Assembly (NCBI GenBank): GCA_016900015.1 | Contig: JACJJM010000027.1 | Coordinates: forward strand, 1-46,867 | Length of the DNA: 46,867 nt | Reading direction: 5' to 3' | Source: Phocaeicola coprophilus | GTDB lineage: Bacteria > Bacteroidota > Bacteroidia > Bacteroidales > Bacteroidaceae | Part shown: positions 6,427 through 15,284 of the stretch, one piece after another | Layout of the letters: the number at the start of each line of letters is the position of its first letter | Numbering within the stretch: position 1 is the first letter of the stretch | The notes under the pieces: model-generated | Told to the model about the DNA's origin: nothing | The model's input: only the letters and a program-made list of their open reading frames with translations | Database searches by the model: none | Program-made: the position numbers and the translations under genes

Positions 6427-7920
6427 ATGAAAAACAATTATTCAAAACTCCTTGAGCAAATAACAAACTGGGTGGACAACGGCGAATACCTGAAAGTGCT
6501 GGAAACACTGCTCGACATCCCGCGCGAGGACTATGACACACAACTCGTGGGCATCCTCGCCCGCACCTACAACAGTCTGGGAGAGTACGAAAAAGCTATC
6601 CCGCTGCTACTTTCCATCGAAGATGAAAGCCAGGACGACACAAACTGGTTCTACCGCCTGGGCAACTCCTACTACTACACTGGGCGAATCGAAGAAGCCG
6701 AAGAGTGCTTCATCCGCGCAGCCGAACTCGACCCCGACGACATCGACACCAAAGAGTTTGTCTACCGTTGCCGCCCCAGCTTCACGGCCCGTGTCGACGA
6801 ATTCTGGCACTGGTTTGAGAAAAACGAACGCAGGCTATGCGACATCAGCGAACGCCGCAGCGAACATGTCCGGGAGTACAGCCTGAAGCTCATCGAACAA
6901 GGCTTGTCCATCATCGGGCCGGACATCCTGTTCAACATCGGAGGCGACCATGAGTTCACCTTTTCCGTACATGGGGAAGACTATCTCTTCTACCTCACTC
7001 CTTACATCGTCGATCGCATGCCTGAAAGCCTGAAAGGCAAATGGCACGTCAACCCTTACAACTACGGGACTGAAGGAAAAGGATTCACCTTCAACATGTA
7101 TGGCAAGCAGATTGCCTGCGCCGACGTGCGTGTGAAAGCGGACTACGACGACGCGAGGAATGCCGTATCGCTGAGATTCTTCCATCCTGAGTTTAACAAT
7201 ATCGACGAAAACGACGCGCTCAATGCATTTTACACCTTATTTAGCATATCCATGGGCGAAGCGTTTACTTACAACTATATCGACCAACTGAAGCGGACCG
7301 ACGCGGAAGAAGAAGGCATGATGCCTCTGACGGATCTGTATGCCAGCTTACGCCAACGGATAGAATCGTATGGCAAGCAGATGCAGGAATCGCCCAGCAA
7401 GCACTACAACACATACCGCTGCAACCCGGACACCAGCGGAGAGTTCTACAATGCCCGCTTCGACGTCATAAGCGGCACGACCAACTACACAGCCCTGGTG
7501 CGTGACTACTATCAAGCTGAGATGTATCGCAACGTGAAGTTGATGGCCTTTGGCGCCAAAGCGGCCTATCTGGCATTCACCTACGACAACAACGAGGAGG
7601 AGCGCAAGAAAATGCTCGACCTGCGCTACGAACTGGAGGACCGCATCGCCAAAGAAATCTTCCTGCACGGGGACGAACATCCGGGCAACGGATGTGTGCT
7701 GGGCGGAGCAACAGGCATAGAATGCATGTACATCGACTTGCTGCTGTTTGACGAAAAAGACTTTATCCGACGGATGCGCGAAATGAGCAAAGACTATCCC
7801 ATAAACATGGTTCTTTCAGATTTCCGCTTAGGCGCATGGTACACACTCATTCAGGCCCACGACGACAATCCCGTAAGCCACAAATATTTGTCACGCTGCA
7901 TTCGCCGTGACGACTTGTGA
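6427..7920 (+). CDS. TPR-repeat protein, last gene of the defence array
   Basis: This is a 497-residue cytosolic protein. Residues about 15-115 contain tetratricopeptide repeats (LVGILARTYNSLGEYEKAIPLL and FYRLGNSYYYTGRIEEAEECF units, trimmed here, with the Gly/Ala/Tyr TPR pattern). Residues 120-300 form an alpha-beta domain with HEFTFSVHGEDYLFYL, and residues 380-480 a further domain with a Gly-rich GNGCVLGGATGIECMYIDLL motif. TPR proteins with this N-terminal sequence type occur widely near polymorphic toxins and their immunity genes, but I cannot name the C-terminal family. No attachment-like repeat separates it clearly from the HU pseudogene, and it is more GC-rich than the immunity cassettes. 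It may be an immunity protein or simply the flanking gene. Confidence 0.6.
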   Translation: MKNNYSKLLEQITNWVDNGEYLKVLETLLDIPREDYDTQLVGILARTYNSLGEYEKAIPLLLSIEDESQDDTNWFYRLGNSYYYTGRIEEAEECFIRAAELDPDDIDTKEFVYRCRPSFTARVDEFWHWFEKNERRLCDISERRSEHVREYSLKLIEQGLSIIGPDILFNIGGDHEFTFSVHGEDYLFYLTPYIVDRMPESLKGKWHVNPYNYGTEGKGFTFNMYGKQIACADVRVKADYDDARNAVSLRFFHPEFNNIDENDALNAFYTLFSISMGEAFTYNYIDQLKRTDAEEEGMMPLTDLYASLRQRIESYGKQMQESPSKHYNTYRCNPDTSGEFYNARFDVISGTTNYTALVRDYYQAEMYRNVKLMAFGAKAAYLAFTYDNNEEERKKMLDLRYELEDRIAKEIFLHGDEHPGNGCVLGGATGIECMYIDLLLFDEKDFIRRMREMSKDYPINMVLSDFRLGAWYTLIQAHDDNPVSHKYLSRCIRRDDL

Positions 7921-8000
7921 CGACTCTGTCCAAAGGCCAAAGTTTGCCAAGACACACAACTTCTTGCCGGACATTGTCGTCTGAGTCTTAGAATATGATG

Positions 8001-8008
8001 TATCTTTG
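8001..8008 (+). promoter_or_regulatory. -7 element upstream of the FemAB-like gene
   Basis: TATCTTTG at 8001-8008 is a perfect Bacteroidota -7 element. The best -33 candidate, TTG at 7974-7976, is 24 bp away, which is longer than usual. Confidence 0.5.
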
Positions 8009-8083
8009 CAGGCAGGTGCGACACAATGCCCCGTCCCACGTGGCACAGTGTCGCGCCTCTCCCACGGATAATTATCCTGCCTG

Positions 8084-9064
8084 ATGAAAGTTGTCGTCAA
8101 AACCTATAAAAGAAGTCAGGACATCCCTGCAGAAGTGAAGGGGAACAGCCTGTTCCACTCCCGAGAATTGTTCACCATCTGCGAACAGACTCCGGGATAT
8201 ACTCCATTGCTGTTCGTAGCCTGGCGAAGCGAAAGACCTGTCGGCAAACTGCTGTGCATTGTACGCAAAAGCGAACGGCACTTCCCTCCCTCCTTTATCA
8301 AGCGCGGAGAAATCTATGGCACCGGCGAGTATGCCCCAGGCGAGCACGAAGAAAGCCTGTTCAAAGTCCTACTTGAAGAACTGACCCGCACAGCGCTCGA
8401 CATGTGTTTCCTTATCGAATTTCGCAATCTGTCCAACCCGCTTTTTGCCTACCGATATTTTCGTGAAAACAAATACTTCCCCATCAACTGGCTTCGCATA
8501 CACAACTCCCTGCACAACAGACCTCCGATGGCACGAATGAGTGCGTCCCGTCGCAGGCAAATCAAACGTGGCCTTCAAAACGGTGCGTCCATTCACGTCG
8601 CCCAAAGCTCAGAAGAAATCTATGAATTCTTCAAACTCATGAAGAAATACTATGCCACAAAAATACGCAAACACTTCCCTGGCATGAATTTCTTCCTCCA
8701 GCTGGTCAATGAATACCCCGACAAAGAAATCGGACGCATATATATTATAAGGTATAAAGGAAAAATCATCGGAGGCTCCATCTGCGTATTTTCTGACGGA
8801 AACGCCTACTTGTGGTTTTCGGCAGGACTACGCAAAAGCTATCCCAGACAATACCCCGGTGTTCTAGCCGTGTGGGCTGCCATCGACTATGCTTACCGAC
8901 ATGACTATGACCATATCGAATTCATGGATGTAGGGTTGCCTTTCAAACAATATGGCTACCGCAACTTCATCCTACGATTTGGCGGCATCCAATACGGCAC
9001 GCGACGCTGGTTCCGATTCCGTTGGAAATGGCTTAACAATCTTATTACCAGATTCTATATCTGA
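8084..9064 (+). CDS. FemAB/GNAT-like acyltransferase
   Basis: This 326-residue protein looks like the double-GNAT fold of FemAB-related proteins that add amino acids or acyl groups to cell-wall or lipid substrates. The visible hallmarks are the ASRRRQIKRGLQNG segment (about residues 163-176), the GRIYIIRYKGKIIGGSICVF strand pair, the YLWFSAG strand, and the closing YDHIEFMDVG with KQYGYRNFILRFGG. There is no signal peptide, so it acts in the cytosol or at the membrane face. It stands alone, with its own probable promoter. The substrate cannot be told from the sequence, and peptidoglycan is only one possibility. Confidence 0.75.
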   Translation: MKVVVKTYKRSQDIPAEVKGNSLFHSRELFTICEQTPGYTPLLFVAWRSERPVGKLLCIVRKSERHFPPSFIKRGEIYGTGEYAPGEHEESLFKVLLEELTRTALDMCFLIEFRNLSNPLFAYRYFRENKYFPINWLRIHNSLHNRPPMARMSASRRRQIKRGLQNGASIHVAQSSEEIYEFFKLMKKYYATKIRKHFPGMNFFLQLVNEYPDKEIGRIYIIRYKGKIIGGSICVFSDGNAYLWFSAGLRKSYPRQYPGVLAVWAAIDYAYRHDYDHIEFMDVGLPFKQYGYRNFILRFGGIQYGTRRWFRFRWKWLNNLITRFYI

Positions 9065-9313
9065 CCGTCTTCCTCCTATCCCAACTCCATATACCTCCGC
9101 CTGTCCAAGGAGACAAATAGACAGGAAGCTCTGGCCTTCATCATGTATCTTAAGGCCTTATGTGTATCATTTTGCTTAGAATAAATGAAATAATCAACAA
9201 TATACAACATTTTTTCACTACAAAATAATTGCGGAAATATTTCTTTATTCAGTTCAAAAGCACTACTTTTATCCCAATTTAAGAACTATAATATTTAACT
9301 AAAGCGAAGAATC

Positions 9314-9718
9314 ATGAAAATCTCACACATTGAGCATTTAGGAATTGCTGTCAAAAGCATAGAAGAAGCTCTCCCTTATTATGAAAACGTATTAGGGCTG
9401 AAATGTTATAATATTGAAACCGTAGAAGATCAAAAAGTTAAAACAGCCTTTTTGATGGTGGGCGACACGAAAATCGAATTGTTGGAACCAACCTCTCCTG
9501 ACAGCACCATCGCCAAATTCCTTGAGAACAGAGGTGCAGGCGTACATCATGTAGCTTTCGCCATCGAAGACGGTGTGGCTAACGCCTTGGCTGAAGCTGA
9601 AGGAAAAGGGATCCGCCTCATAGACAAAGCGCCCCGTAAAGGAGCCGAAGGACTGCACATCGCATTCCTGCACCCGAAATCAACTCTTGGTGTCTTGACT
9701 GAACTATGTGAGAAATAA
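9314..9718 (+). CDS. mce: Methylmalonyl-CoA epimerase
   Basis: This 134-residue protein interconverts the R and S forms of methylmalonyl-CoA in the succinate-propionate pathway. It belongs to the glyoxalase/VOC fold: two beta-alpha-beta-beta-beta units starting with HIEHLGIAVKSIEEALPYYE and GAGVHHVAFAIED. Metal ligands are likely His8, the His pair of GVHHVAF and the Glu of GVLTELCE. The length fits the family (about 130-150). It is the first gene of a five-gene operon with the decarboxylase subunits; the next gene starts 39 bp downstream. About 250 bp of gene-free DNA precede it, with no convincing complete promoter seen. Confidence 0.95.
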   Translation: MKISHIEHLGIAVKSIEEALPYYENVLGLKCYNIETVEDQKVKTAFLMVGDTKIELLEPTSPDSTIAKFLENRGAGVHHVAFAIEDGVANALAEAEGKGIRLIDKAPRKGAEGLHIAFLHPKSTLGVLTELCEK

Positions 9719-9757
9719 AAATAACAGAAACCTTAATTATACAGAATTCATATTGTT

Positions 9758-11311
9758 ATGAGTAAACAATTAGAAAGAATCAAAGAGCTTGTTGAACTTC
9801 GTGCCCAGGCTCGCTTAGGTGGCGGAGAAAAAGCCATCGGCAAACAACACGACAAAGGTAAGTACACAGCACGCGAACGCATTGACATGTTGCTGGACAA
9901 AGGTAGCTTTGAAGAGTTGGACATGTTTGTTCGCCACAGATGTACGAACTTCGGTCAGGAGAAAAAATCTTTCCCGGGTGATGGCGTCGTAACAGGTTAT
10001 GGCACGATAGACGGCCGTTTGGTTTATGTGTTTGCGCAAGATTTCACAGTGTTCGGAGGTTCATTGTCTGAGACTATGGCCCAAAAGATCTGCAAAGTGA
10101 TGGATTTGGCCATGAAGATGGGTGCTCCGGTTATTGGCATCAACGACTCTGGAGGTGCTCGTATCCAGGAAGGCATCAACGCTTTGGCTGGATATGCCGA
10201 AATTTTCCAACGCAACATCTTGGCTTCTGGTGTCATCCCGCAGATTTCCGGCATTTTCGGTCCATGTGCCGGAGGCGCCGTATATTCTCCAGCTTTGACA
10301 GACTTCACACTCATGATGGAAGGCACTTCATACATGTTCCTTACCGGTCCGAAAGTGGTAAAAACCGTAACGGGTGAAGATGTGTCTCAAGAAGATCTTG
10401 GCGGCGCGAGCGTCCACTCTACGAAATCCGGCGTAACACACTTTACGGCATCTACCGAAGAAGAAGGCTTGGCACTGATTCGCAAATTGCTCAGCTATAT
10501 TCCTCAAAACAATATGGAAGAAGCTCCCTACGTGGAATGCACTGACCCCATCGACCGTATGGAAGATTCACTCAATGAAATCATCCCGGACAATCCCAAT
10601 AAAGCTTATGACATGTATGAAGTCATCAGTGCGATTGTCGACAATGGAGAATTCTTGGAAGTGCAAAAACACTATGCCACAAATATTATTATCGGTTTCG
10701 CACGCTTCAACGGACAGTCTGTGGGTATCGTAGCCAACCAACCTTGCCGCTATGCCGGAGTGTTGGACTGCAACGCTTCCCGCAAAGGTGCACGTTTCGT
10801 CCGTTTCTGCGACGCTTTCAACATTCCTATCGTATCATTGGTTGACGTTCCAGGATTCCTCCCAGGCACAGGACAAGAATACAATGCAGTCATCCTTCAC
10901 GGAGCTAAACTGCTCTATGCTTACGGTGAAGCCACAGTGCCTAAAGTCACAGTGACTCTGCGTAAATCTTATGGAGGCTCACACATCGTCATGAGCTGTA
11001 AGCAACTCCGCGGTGACATGAACTACGCATGGCCATCTGCCGAAATCGCCGTAATGGGTGGTGCGGGAGCTGTTGAGGTCCTCTATGCAAAAGAAGCCAA
11101 AGAAGCAGCCGATCCGAAGGCATTTATGGCAGAAAAAGAAGCAGAATACACGAAGCTCTTTGCCAATCCTTACAATGCAGCCAAGTATGGCTATATCGAC
11201 GATGTCATCGAGCCTCGCAACACTCGTTTCCGCATCATTCGCGCTTTGGCTCAACTCCAGACCAAGAGAGTGACCAATCCTGCCAAAAAACATGGAAACA
11301 TACCTTTGTAA
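9758..11311 (+). CDS. mmdA: Methylmalonyl-CoA decarboxylase alpha / carboxyltransferase subunit
   Basis: This 517-residue carboxyltransferase of the acyl-CoA carboxylase beta family transfers the carboxyl group of methylmalonyl-CoA to biotin on the carrier encoded two genes downstream. The crotonase-fold motifs are clear: [19 protein letters not shown] and [17 protein letters not shown] in the N-terminal half (oxyanion-hole glycines), and [20 protein letters not shown] and [19 protein letters not shown] in the C-terminal half. Length and ends are typical. The gene order epimerase, alpha, gamma-like, carrier, beta points to a Na+-pumping decarboxylase rather than an ATP-dependent propionyl-CoA carboxylase, because a membrane beta subunit is present and no biotin carboxylase is. 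Its role is propionate formation coupled to Na+ export. Confidence 0.95.
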   Translation: MSKQLERIKELVELRAQARLGGGEKAIGKQHDKGKYTARERIDMLLDKGSFEELDMFVRHRCTNFGQEKKSFPGDGVVTGYGTIDGRLVYVFAQDFTVFGGSLSETMAQKICKVMDLAMKMGAPVIGINDSGGARIQEGINALAGYAEIFQRNILASGVIPQISGIFGPCAGGAVYSPALTDFTLMMEGTSYMFLTGPKVVKTVTGEDVSQEDLGGASVHSTKSGVTHFTASTEEEGLALIRKLLSYIPQNNMEEAPYVECTDPIDRMEDSLNEIIPDNPNKAYDMYEVISAIVDNGEFLEVQKHYATNIIIGFARFNGQSVGIVANQPCRYAGVLDCNASRKGARFVRFCDAFNIPIVSLVDVPGFLPGTGQEYNAVILHGAKLLYAYGEATVPKVTVTLRKSYGGSHIVMSCKQLRGDMNYAWPSAEIAVMGGAGAVEVLYAKEAKEAADPKAFMAEKEAEYTKLFANPYNAAKYGYIDDVIEPRNTRFRIIRALAQLQTKRVTNPAKKHGNIPL

Positions 11312-11332
11312 TCACTTAAATACCACAAATAC

Positions 11333-12250
11333 ATGCTCAAAATGAATATCTACAAAAGAATCCTAACAGGATTATTCATTGTCTTAGGATTGGTATCGTG
11401 CAACCAGCATGACGGCACTTCGAAAATATTACTTAATGAAGTGCTGACAGACAACGCGGCCAACTTCGAAGATGATTATGGCATTCATAGTGCATGGATT
11501 GAAGTATTTAACAAGTCTTACAATAGTGTCGACCTGGCCGGCTATTTCTTAAAAGTCTCCAATGAGCCAGGCGACACTATCTCTTACATTATTCCCAAAG
11601 GAGACGTTCTGACCGTCGTGCGACCTCGGCAGCATGCCTTGTTTTGGGCTGACGCAAAGCCCAATCGGGGGACATTCCATACAAATTTCACACTTAACAA
11701 CGGACACCCATGCTGGATTGGAATTTATGACTCCGGCAACAAGTTGCTGGACGAAATCGTAGTACCGGCACTGAAAACTGACGAGTCATACGCCCGTGTC
11801 CAAGATGCATCCAAAGAGTGGGAAATCAAGAGTGGCAGCACGACAAAATACGTAACTCCAAACACAAACAATCAAACCATCGAGAAAAATGAAAAAGTAG
11901 AGAAGTTTGAACAACACGACAGCGACGGCATCGGAATGTCGCTCACAGCCATGCTCGTGGTGTTTAGCGGACTGATTCTACTTTATATCATTTTCCGTAT
12001 TCTTGGTAAAGCGATATTCGCAAAAAGCGAATCCACTAAACAACATGTAAATATGAAACAAGAAGAAACGACCAACAAGTGTGCAGAAACTTCCAGCAAC
12101 GAAGTGTATGCAGCCATAGCAATGGCACTTCACGAAGAATTTGGAGGTGTACACGACATCGAGTCTAACATATTGACCATCCGTCGCGTGCATTCCCCTT
12201 GGAGTGCTAAATATGATGCCTTGCGCGTCATCCCGAGAAAAAAACAATAA
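11333..12250 (+). CDS. Lamin-tail/OadG fusion lipoprotein, decarboxylase gamma-like subunit
   Basis: This 305-residue protein has three parts. A lipoprotein signal peptide ends with LVSC at about residue 23. Residues about 30-165 form a lamin-tail-like immunoglobulin fold beginning ILLNEVLTDNAANFEDDYG, with WIEVFNKSYNSVDLAGYFLK typical of that domain. A single membrane helix (MLVVFSGLILLYIIFRILGK, about residues 206-225) follows, then a cytosolic tail with the OadG-like ending AAIAMALHEEF. OadG/gamma subunits are normally about 80-120 residues and only anchor the decarboxylase complex; the extracytoplasmic lamin-tail domain is an unusual addition. It sits 21 bp after mmdA in the operon. An alternative start at 11342 would drop three residues. 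Confidence 0.8.
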   Translation: MLKMNIYKRILTGLFIVLGLVSCNQHDGTSKILLNEVLTDNAANFEDDYGIHSAWIEVFNKSYNSVDLAGYFLKVSNEPGDTISYIIPKGDVLTVVRPRQHALFWADAKPNRGTFHTNFTLNNGHPCWIGIYDSGNKLLDEIVVPALKTDESYARVQDASKEWEIKSGSTTKYVTPNTNNQTIEKNEKVEKFEQHDSDGIGMSLTAMLVVFSGLILLYIIFRILGKAIFAKSESTKQHVNMKQEETTNKCAETSSNEVYAAIAMALHEEFGGVHDIESNILTIRRVHSPWSAKYDALRVIPRKKQ

Positions 12251-12293
12251 GTGCAAATATCTAATCTACCCATTATCTAAGAACCATTGAATT

Positions 12294-12737
12294 ATGAAAG
12301 AATATAAATATACCATCAACGGCAAGGAATACAAAGTAACCATCGGTGAAGTGAAAGACAACGTAGCCAATGTCGAAGTAAACGGTGAGTCCTACAAAGT
12401 GGAAATGGAGAAAAAAGAAGAAGCTCCGAAACCCGTCGTCCGTCCTGTTGTCAAACCTGCAGCTCCTGCGCCCCAACCAGCAGCACCGGCCCAAGCAGCA
12501 GCTCCCGCAGCCAGCAAAGCAGCAGGAAGAGGCGTCAAATCACCACTTCCCGGCGTAATCATCGACGTCAAAGTGAACGTGGGAGACCAGGTTAAAAAGG
12601 GACAGACCGTAATCATCCTGGAAGCCATGAAGATGGAAAATAACATTAACGCCGATCAAGACGGCACAATCACCGCCATCAATGTCAAGCAAGGTGACTC
12701 CGTATTGGAAGGAACTGACCTTGTCTTGATAGGCTAA
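12294..12737 (+). CDS. mmdC: Biotin carboxyl carrier protein of methylmalonyl-CoA decarboxylase
   Basis: This 147-residue biotin carrier has a C-terminal biotinyl domain (about residues 80-147) with the EAMKMEN motif; Lys113 is the biotinylation site. The domain is joined to an N-terminal strand region by a flexible Ala-Pro-rich linker (about residues 48-75). It shuttles the carboxyl group from the MmdA active site to the membrane beta subunit. The position between the OadG-like gene and the beta subunit, 43 bp and 16 bp away, agrees with a methylmalonyl-CoA decarboxylase rather than a fatty-acid carboxylase carrier. The symbol is assigned by function. Confidence 0.92.
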   Translation: MKEYKYTINGKEYKVTIGEVKDNVANVEVNGESYKVEMEKKEEAPKPVVRPVVKPAAPAPQPAAPAQAAAPAASKAAGRGVKSPLPGVIIDVKVNVGDQVKKGQTVIILEAMKMENNINADQDGTITAINVKQGDSVLEGTDLVLIG

Positions 12738-12753
12738 AAAGAACAATACACCT

Positions 12754-13914
12754 ATGGGAGAATTTGTTTCATTCATCGCCAACAACCTGGCAGACTTTTG
12801 GACCTACACCGGTTTCTGCAATGCGACTCCGGGACATCTGGTCATGATTCTGGTGGGGCTTTTCTTCATTTACCTGGCCATCTCCAAAGAGTTCGAACCC
12901 ATGTTGCTAATTCCGATTGGATTCGGTATCCTTATCGGCAACATCCCCTTCAACATCGAAGCCGGACTCAAGGTAGGCATCTATGAAGAAGGGTCTGTAT
13001 TGAACATTCTCTATCAAGGTGTGACCGCGGGATGGTATCCCCCACTCATATTCTTGGGAATCGGGGCAATGACAGACTTCTCTGCCCTGATTTCCAACCC
13101 GAAGTTGTTACTTATCGGAGCTGCCGCACAGTTCGGCATCTTTGGCGCATACATGATTGCACTCGAAATGGGTTTCAACCCGATGCAAGCAGGCGCTATC
13201 GGCATCATCGGAGGAGCCGACGGCCCAACGGCCATCTTCCTTTCCTCCAAACTGGCCCCCAACCTTATGGGAGCGATTGCCGTCTCCGCCTATTCTTACA
13301 TGGCATTGGTGCCCGTCATACAACCACCCATCATGCGCCTGCTTACGACCAAGAAAGAACGGGTCATGCGCATGGCTCCTCCGCGGCGCGTGTCACACAC
13401 GGAGAAAGTGATGTTCCCCATCATCGGCCTCCTGCTTACATGCTTCCTCGTTCCGTCAGGCTTACCGCTATTGGGTATGTTGTTCTTCGGCAACTTGCTA
13501 AAAGAAAGTGGCGTCACACGCCGTTTGGCTGAGACCGCACGTGGTCCGCTGATTGACACAATCACCATCTTGTTGGGATTGACAGTCGGTGCATCCACCC
13601 AAGCTTCAGAGTTCCTCACATGGGACTCCATAAAGATTTTCATGCTGGGTGCTCTCTCATTCATCATCGCGACGGCTTCAGGCGTCCTGTTTGTGAAACT
13701 ATTCAATCTCATCCTGCCCAAACACAAACGAATCAATCCGCTCATCGGCAATGCCGGTGTATCCGCAGTCCCCGATTCGGCACGCATTTCGCAGATTCTC
13801 GGCTTGGAATATGATCCGACCAACTACCTGCTGATGCACGCCATGGGTCCCAATGTCGCCGGAGTCATCGGTTCAGCCGTAGCAGCCGGTATCCTGCTGG
13901 GCTTCTTGATGTAA
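12754..13914 (+). CDS. mmdB: Na+-pumping decarboxylase beta subunit
   Basis: This 386-residue polytopic membrane protein is the beta subunit of Na+-transporting decarboxylases. It decarboxylates carboxybiotin and exports Na+. It contains about nine to eleven hydrophobic segments and the family motifs GIIGGADGPTAIF, AVSAYSYMALVPVIQPPIM and GNAGVSAVPDSARI, in which an Asp and the Asn/Gly-rich re-entrant loops line the Na+ path. The length is in the usual range (about 375-435). It is the last gene of the operon, and a strong convergent terminator follows 22 bp downstream. Confidence 0.95.
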   Translation: MGEFVSFIANNLADFWTYTGFCNATPGHLVMILVGLFFIYLAISKEFEPMLLIPIGFGILIGNIPFNIEAGLKVGIYEEGSVLNILYQGVTAGWYPPLIFLGIGAMTDFSALISNPKLLLIGAAAQFGIFGAYMIALEMGFNPMQAGAIGIIGGADGPTAIFLSSKLAPNLMGAIAVSAYSYMALVPVIQPPIMRLLTTKKERVMRMAPPRRVSHTEKVMFPIIGLLLTCFLVPSGLPLLGMLFFGNLLKESGVTRRLAETARGPLIDTITILLGLTVGASTQASEFLTWDSIKIFMLGALSFIIATASGVLFVKLFNLILPKHKRINPLIGNAGVSAVPDSARISQILGLEYDPTNYLLMHAMGPNVAGVIGSAVAAGILLGFLM

Positions 13915-13936
13915 TAACAACTTTCACCTAAAAAAC

Positions 13937-13979
13937 AAACGCAACGTCCTGTCGGGCAATCCTTCAGGACGTTGCGTTT
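13937..13979. terminator. Bidirectional terminator between mmdB and panD
   Basis: AAACGCAACGTCCTG (13937-13951) and CAGGACGTTGCGTTT (13965-13979) make a perfect 15-bp stem with a 13-base loop. T-rich sequence follows on both strands, fitting the convergent genes. Confidence 0.92.
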
Positions 13980-14002
13980 ATCATATCTGTTCCCTCAAGG
14001 GA

Positions 14003-14353
14003 CTATTTCACAATGTGATTGTTCGCATCAGGGAATGCAATGCGGGGCTTAAACGTCTTGGCCTCTTCAAAGTCCATAAGGGCATACGACATGATTATCA
14101 CCACATCTCCCACCTGGACTTTACGGGCGGCGGCACCGTTCAGGCAAATACACCCCGACCCTCTCTCGCCTTTAATGATATAAGTCTCAAAGCGTTCACC
14201 ATTGTTATTGTCCACAATCGCCACTTTCTCACCTGCAATCATGTTCACCTCGTCCATCAGGTCCTCATCGATCGTGATGCTGCCCATGTAGTTCAAATTG
14301 GCCTCGGTGACACGCACGCAGTGAAGTTTCGACTTCAATACTTCTATCATCAT
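14003..14353 (-). CDS. panD: Aspartate 1-decarboxylase precursor
   Basis: This protein of about 116 residues makes beta-alanine for pantothenate from aspartate. It is a pyruvoyl enzyme: the self-cleavage site is the Gly-Ser in NYMGSITID, about 24 residues in. Other family motifs are [21 protein letters not shown] and [10 protein letters not shown]. The open frame begins at a GTG (14359) that overlaps the panC stop; I prefer the ATG at 14353, two bases after that stop, or the next ATG at 14350, which gives the usual [10 protein letters not shown] beginning. It is translationally coupled to panC and ends at a terminator shared with mmdB. Confidence 0.95.
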   Translation of the reverse strand: MMIEVLKSKLHCVRVTEANLNYMGSITIDEDLMDEVNMIAGEKVAIVDNNNGERFETYIIKGERGSGCICLNGAAARKVQVGDVVIIMSYALMDFEEAKTFKPRIAFPDANNHIVK

Positions 14354-14355
14354 AT

Positions 14356-15210
14356 TCACTTCGTTTCTTCCTTGTACTTTATGTTATCAATCAAACGCAC
14401 TTCTCCACAATAAACCGTGATACATCCCACGATGTAGTCTGAATCATCCCATGAAGATACCGTCTGCAAAGTCCGTCCATCCACAATCTCAAAGTACTCC
14501 AGGCGCAAACCTTCCACAGAAGCAATGCCTTCTTCAACAAAACGCTTGGTTTCTGCCAACGTATGACCTTTTGCAAAATCCAGACTCCGGAAAAGTGTCT
14601 GCGAGATGCCCAATGCCGAAACACGTTCAGCCTCAGAAAGACGTGCATTGCGGCTGCTCAACGCCAAACCGTCAGCTTCACGCACAATCGGACAACCGAC
14701 AATCGTCAAAGGATAGCGCATCTGACGCACCATCTCACGAATGATGGCCAACTGCTGGAAATCTTTTTCACCGAAATAAGCACGATCAGGCTTTACGGCT
14801 TCAAACAATTTGCTCACAATCTGGCATACGCCATTGAAATGTCCCGGACGGTGCACGCCCTCCATCACTGTGTCAAGCGGGGCATAGCTGAAATGCCGGT
14901 TGTCCGGCTCCGGATACATCTCGTCCACCGACGGTGCGAAAACAATCGCTGCTCCCACGCCTTCCAGAAGATGGCAATCAGCCTCAAGCGTACGAGGATA
15001 TTTCAACAAGTCATTTTTGTCATTAAACTGTGTGGGGTTTACAAAAACGCTCACTACGGCGACATCGTTTTCAGCCACGCAACGCTTTACCAAGGAAGCG
15101 TGACCGGCATGCAAGGCCCCCATCGTAGGAACCAAGCCAATCGTTTTGCCCTGCGCCCTCACGTCATCCAGCGCAGTCTGCAATTCTTTAACTGTTTGTA
15201 TTAGTTTCAT
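14356..15210 (-). CDS. panC: Pantothenate synthetase
   Basis: This 284-residue ATP-dependent ligase joins pantoate and beta-alanine to pantothenate. The nucleotidyltransferase signature is visible: [14 protein letters not shown] (HxGH-type), [31 protein letters not shown] and SSRNARLSE. The length is standard. It is followed directly by panD, so the two final steps of pantothenate synthesis that need beta-alanine are co-transcribed. A promoter matching the Bacteroidota consensus lies 45-75 bp upstream. Confidence 0.96.
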   Translation of the reverse strand: MKLIQTVKELQTALDDVRAQGKTIGLVPTMGALHAGHASLVKRCVAENDVAVVSVFVNPTQFNDKNDLLKYPRTLEADCHLLEGVGAAIVFAPSVDEMYPEPDNRHFSYAPLDTVMEGVHRPGHFNGVCQIVSKLFEAVKPDRAYFGEKDFQQLAIIREMVRQMRYPLTIVGCPIVREADGLALSSRNARLSEAERVSALGISQTLFRSLDFAKGHTLAETKRFVEEGIASVEGLRLEYFEIVDGRTLQTVSSWDDSDYIVGCITVYCGEVRLIDNIKYKEETK

Positions 15211-15254
15211 TTCTAAATTATTAGCTTTATTGGCTTCAGGTTTGTAAGTCGCCG

Positions 15255-15284
15255 CAAAATTACACCGTTTTGATTAATTGACAA
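15255..15284 (-). promoter_or_regulatory. Promoter of panC-panD
   Basis: On the minus strand, TTG (15284-15282), 19 bases of spacer and TAATTTTG (15262-15255) match the Bacteroidota consensus, giving a leader of about 40 nt before panC. Confidence 0.7.

Noticed and set aside
9133-9157. GGCCTT and AAGGCC short inverted repeat after the FemAB-like gene as terminator
   Set aside because: The stem is only 6 bp with a 13-base loop and no T run, too weak to call.
14354-14359. GTG at 14359 as the panD start
   Set aside because: It overlaps the panC stop and adds two residues absent from the usual family start; the ATG at 14353 or 14350 is better placed.
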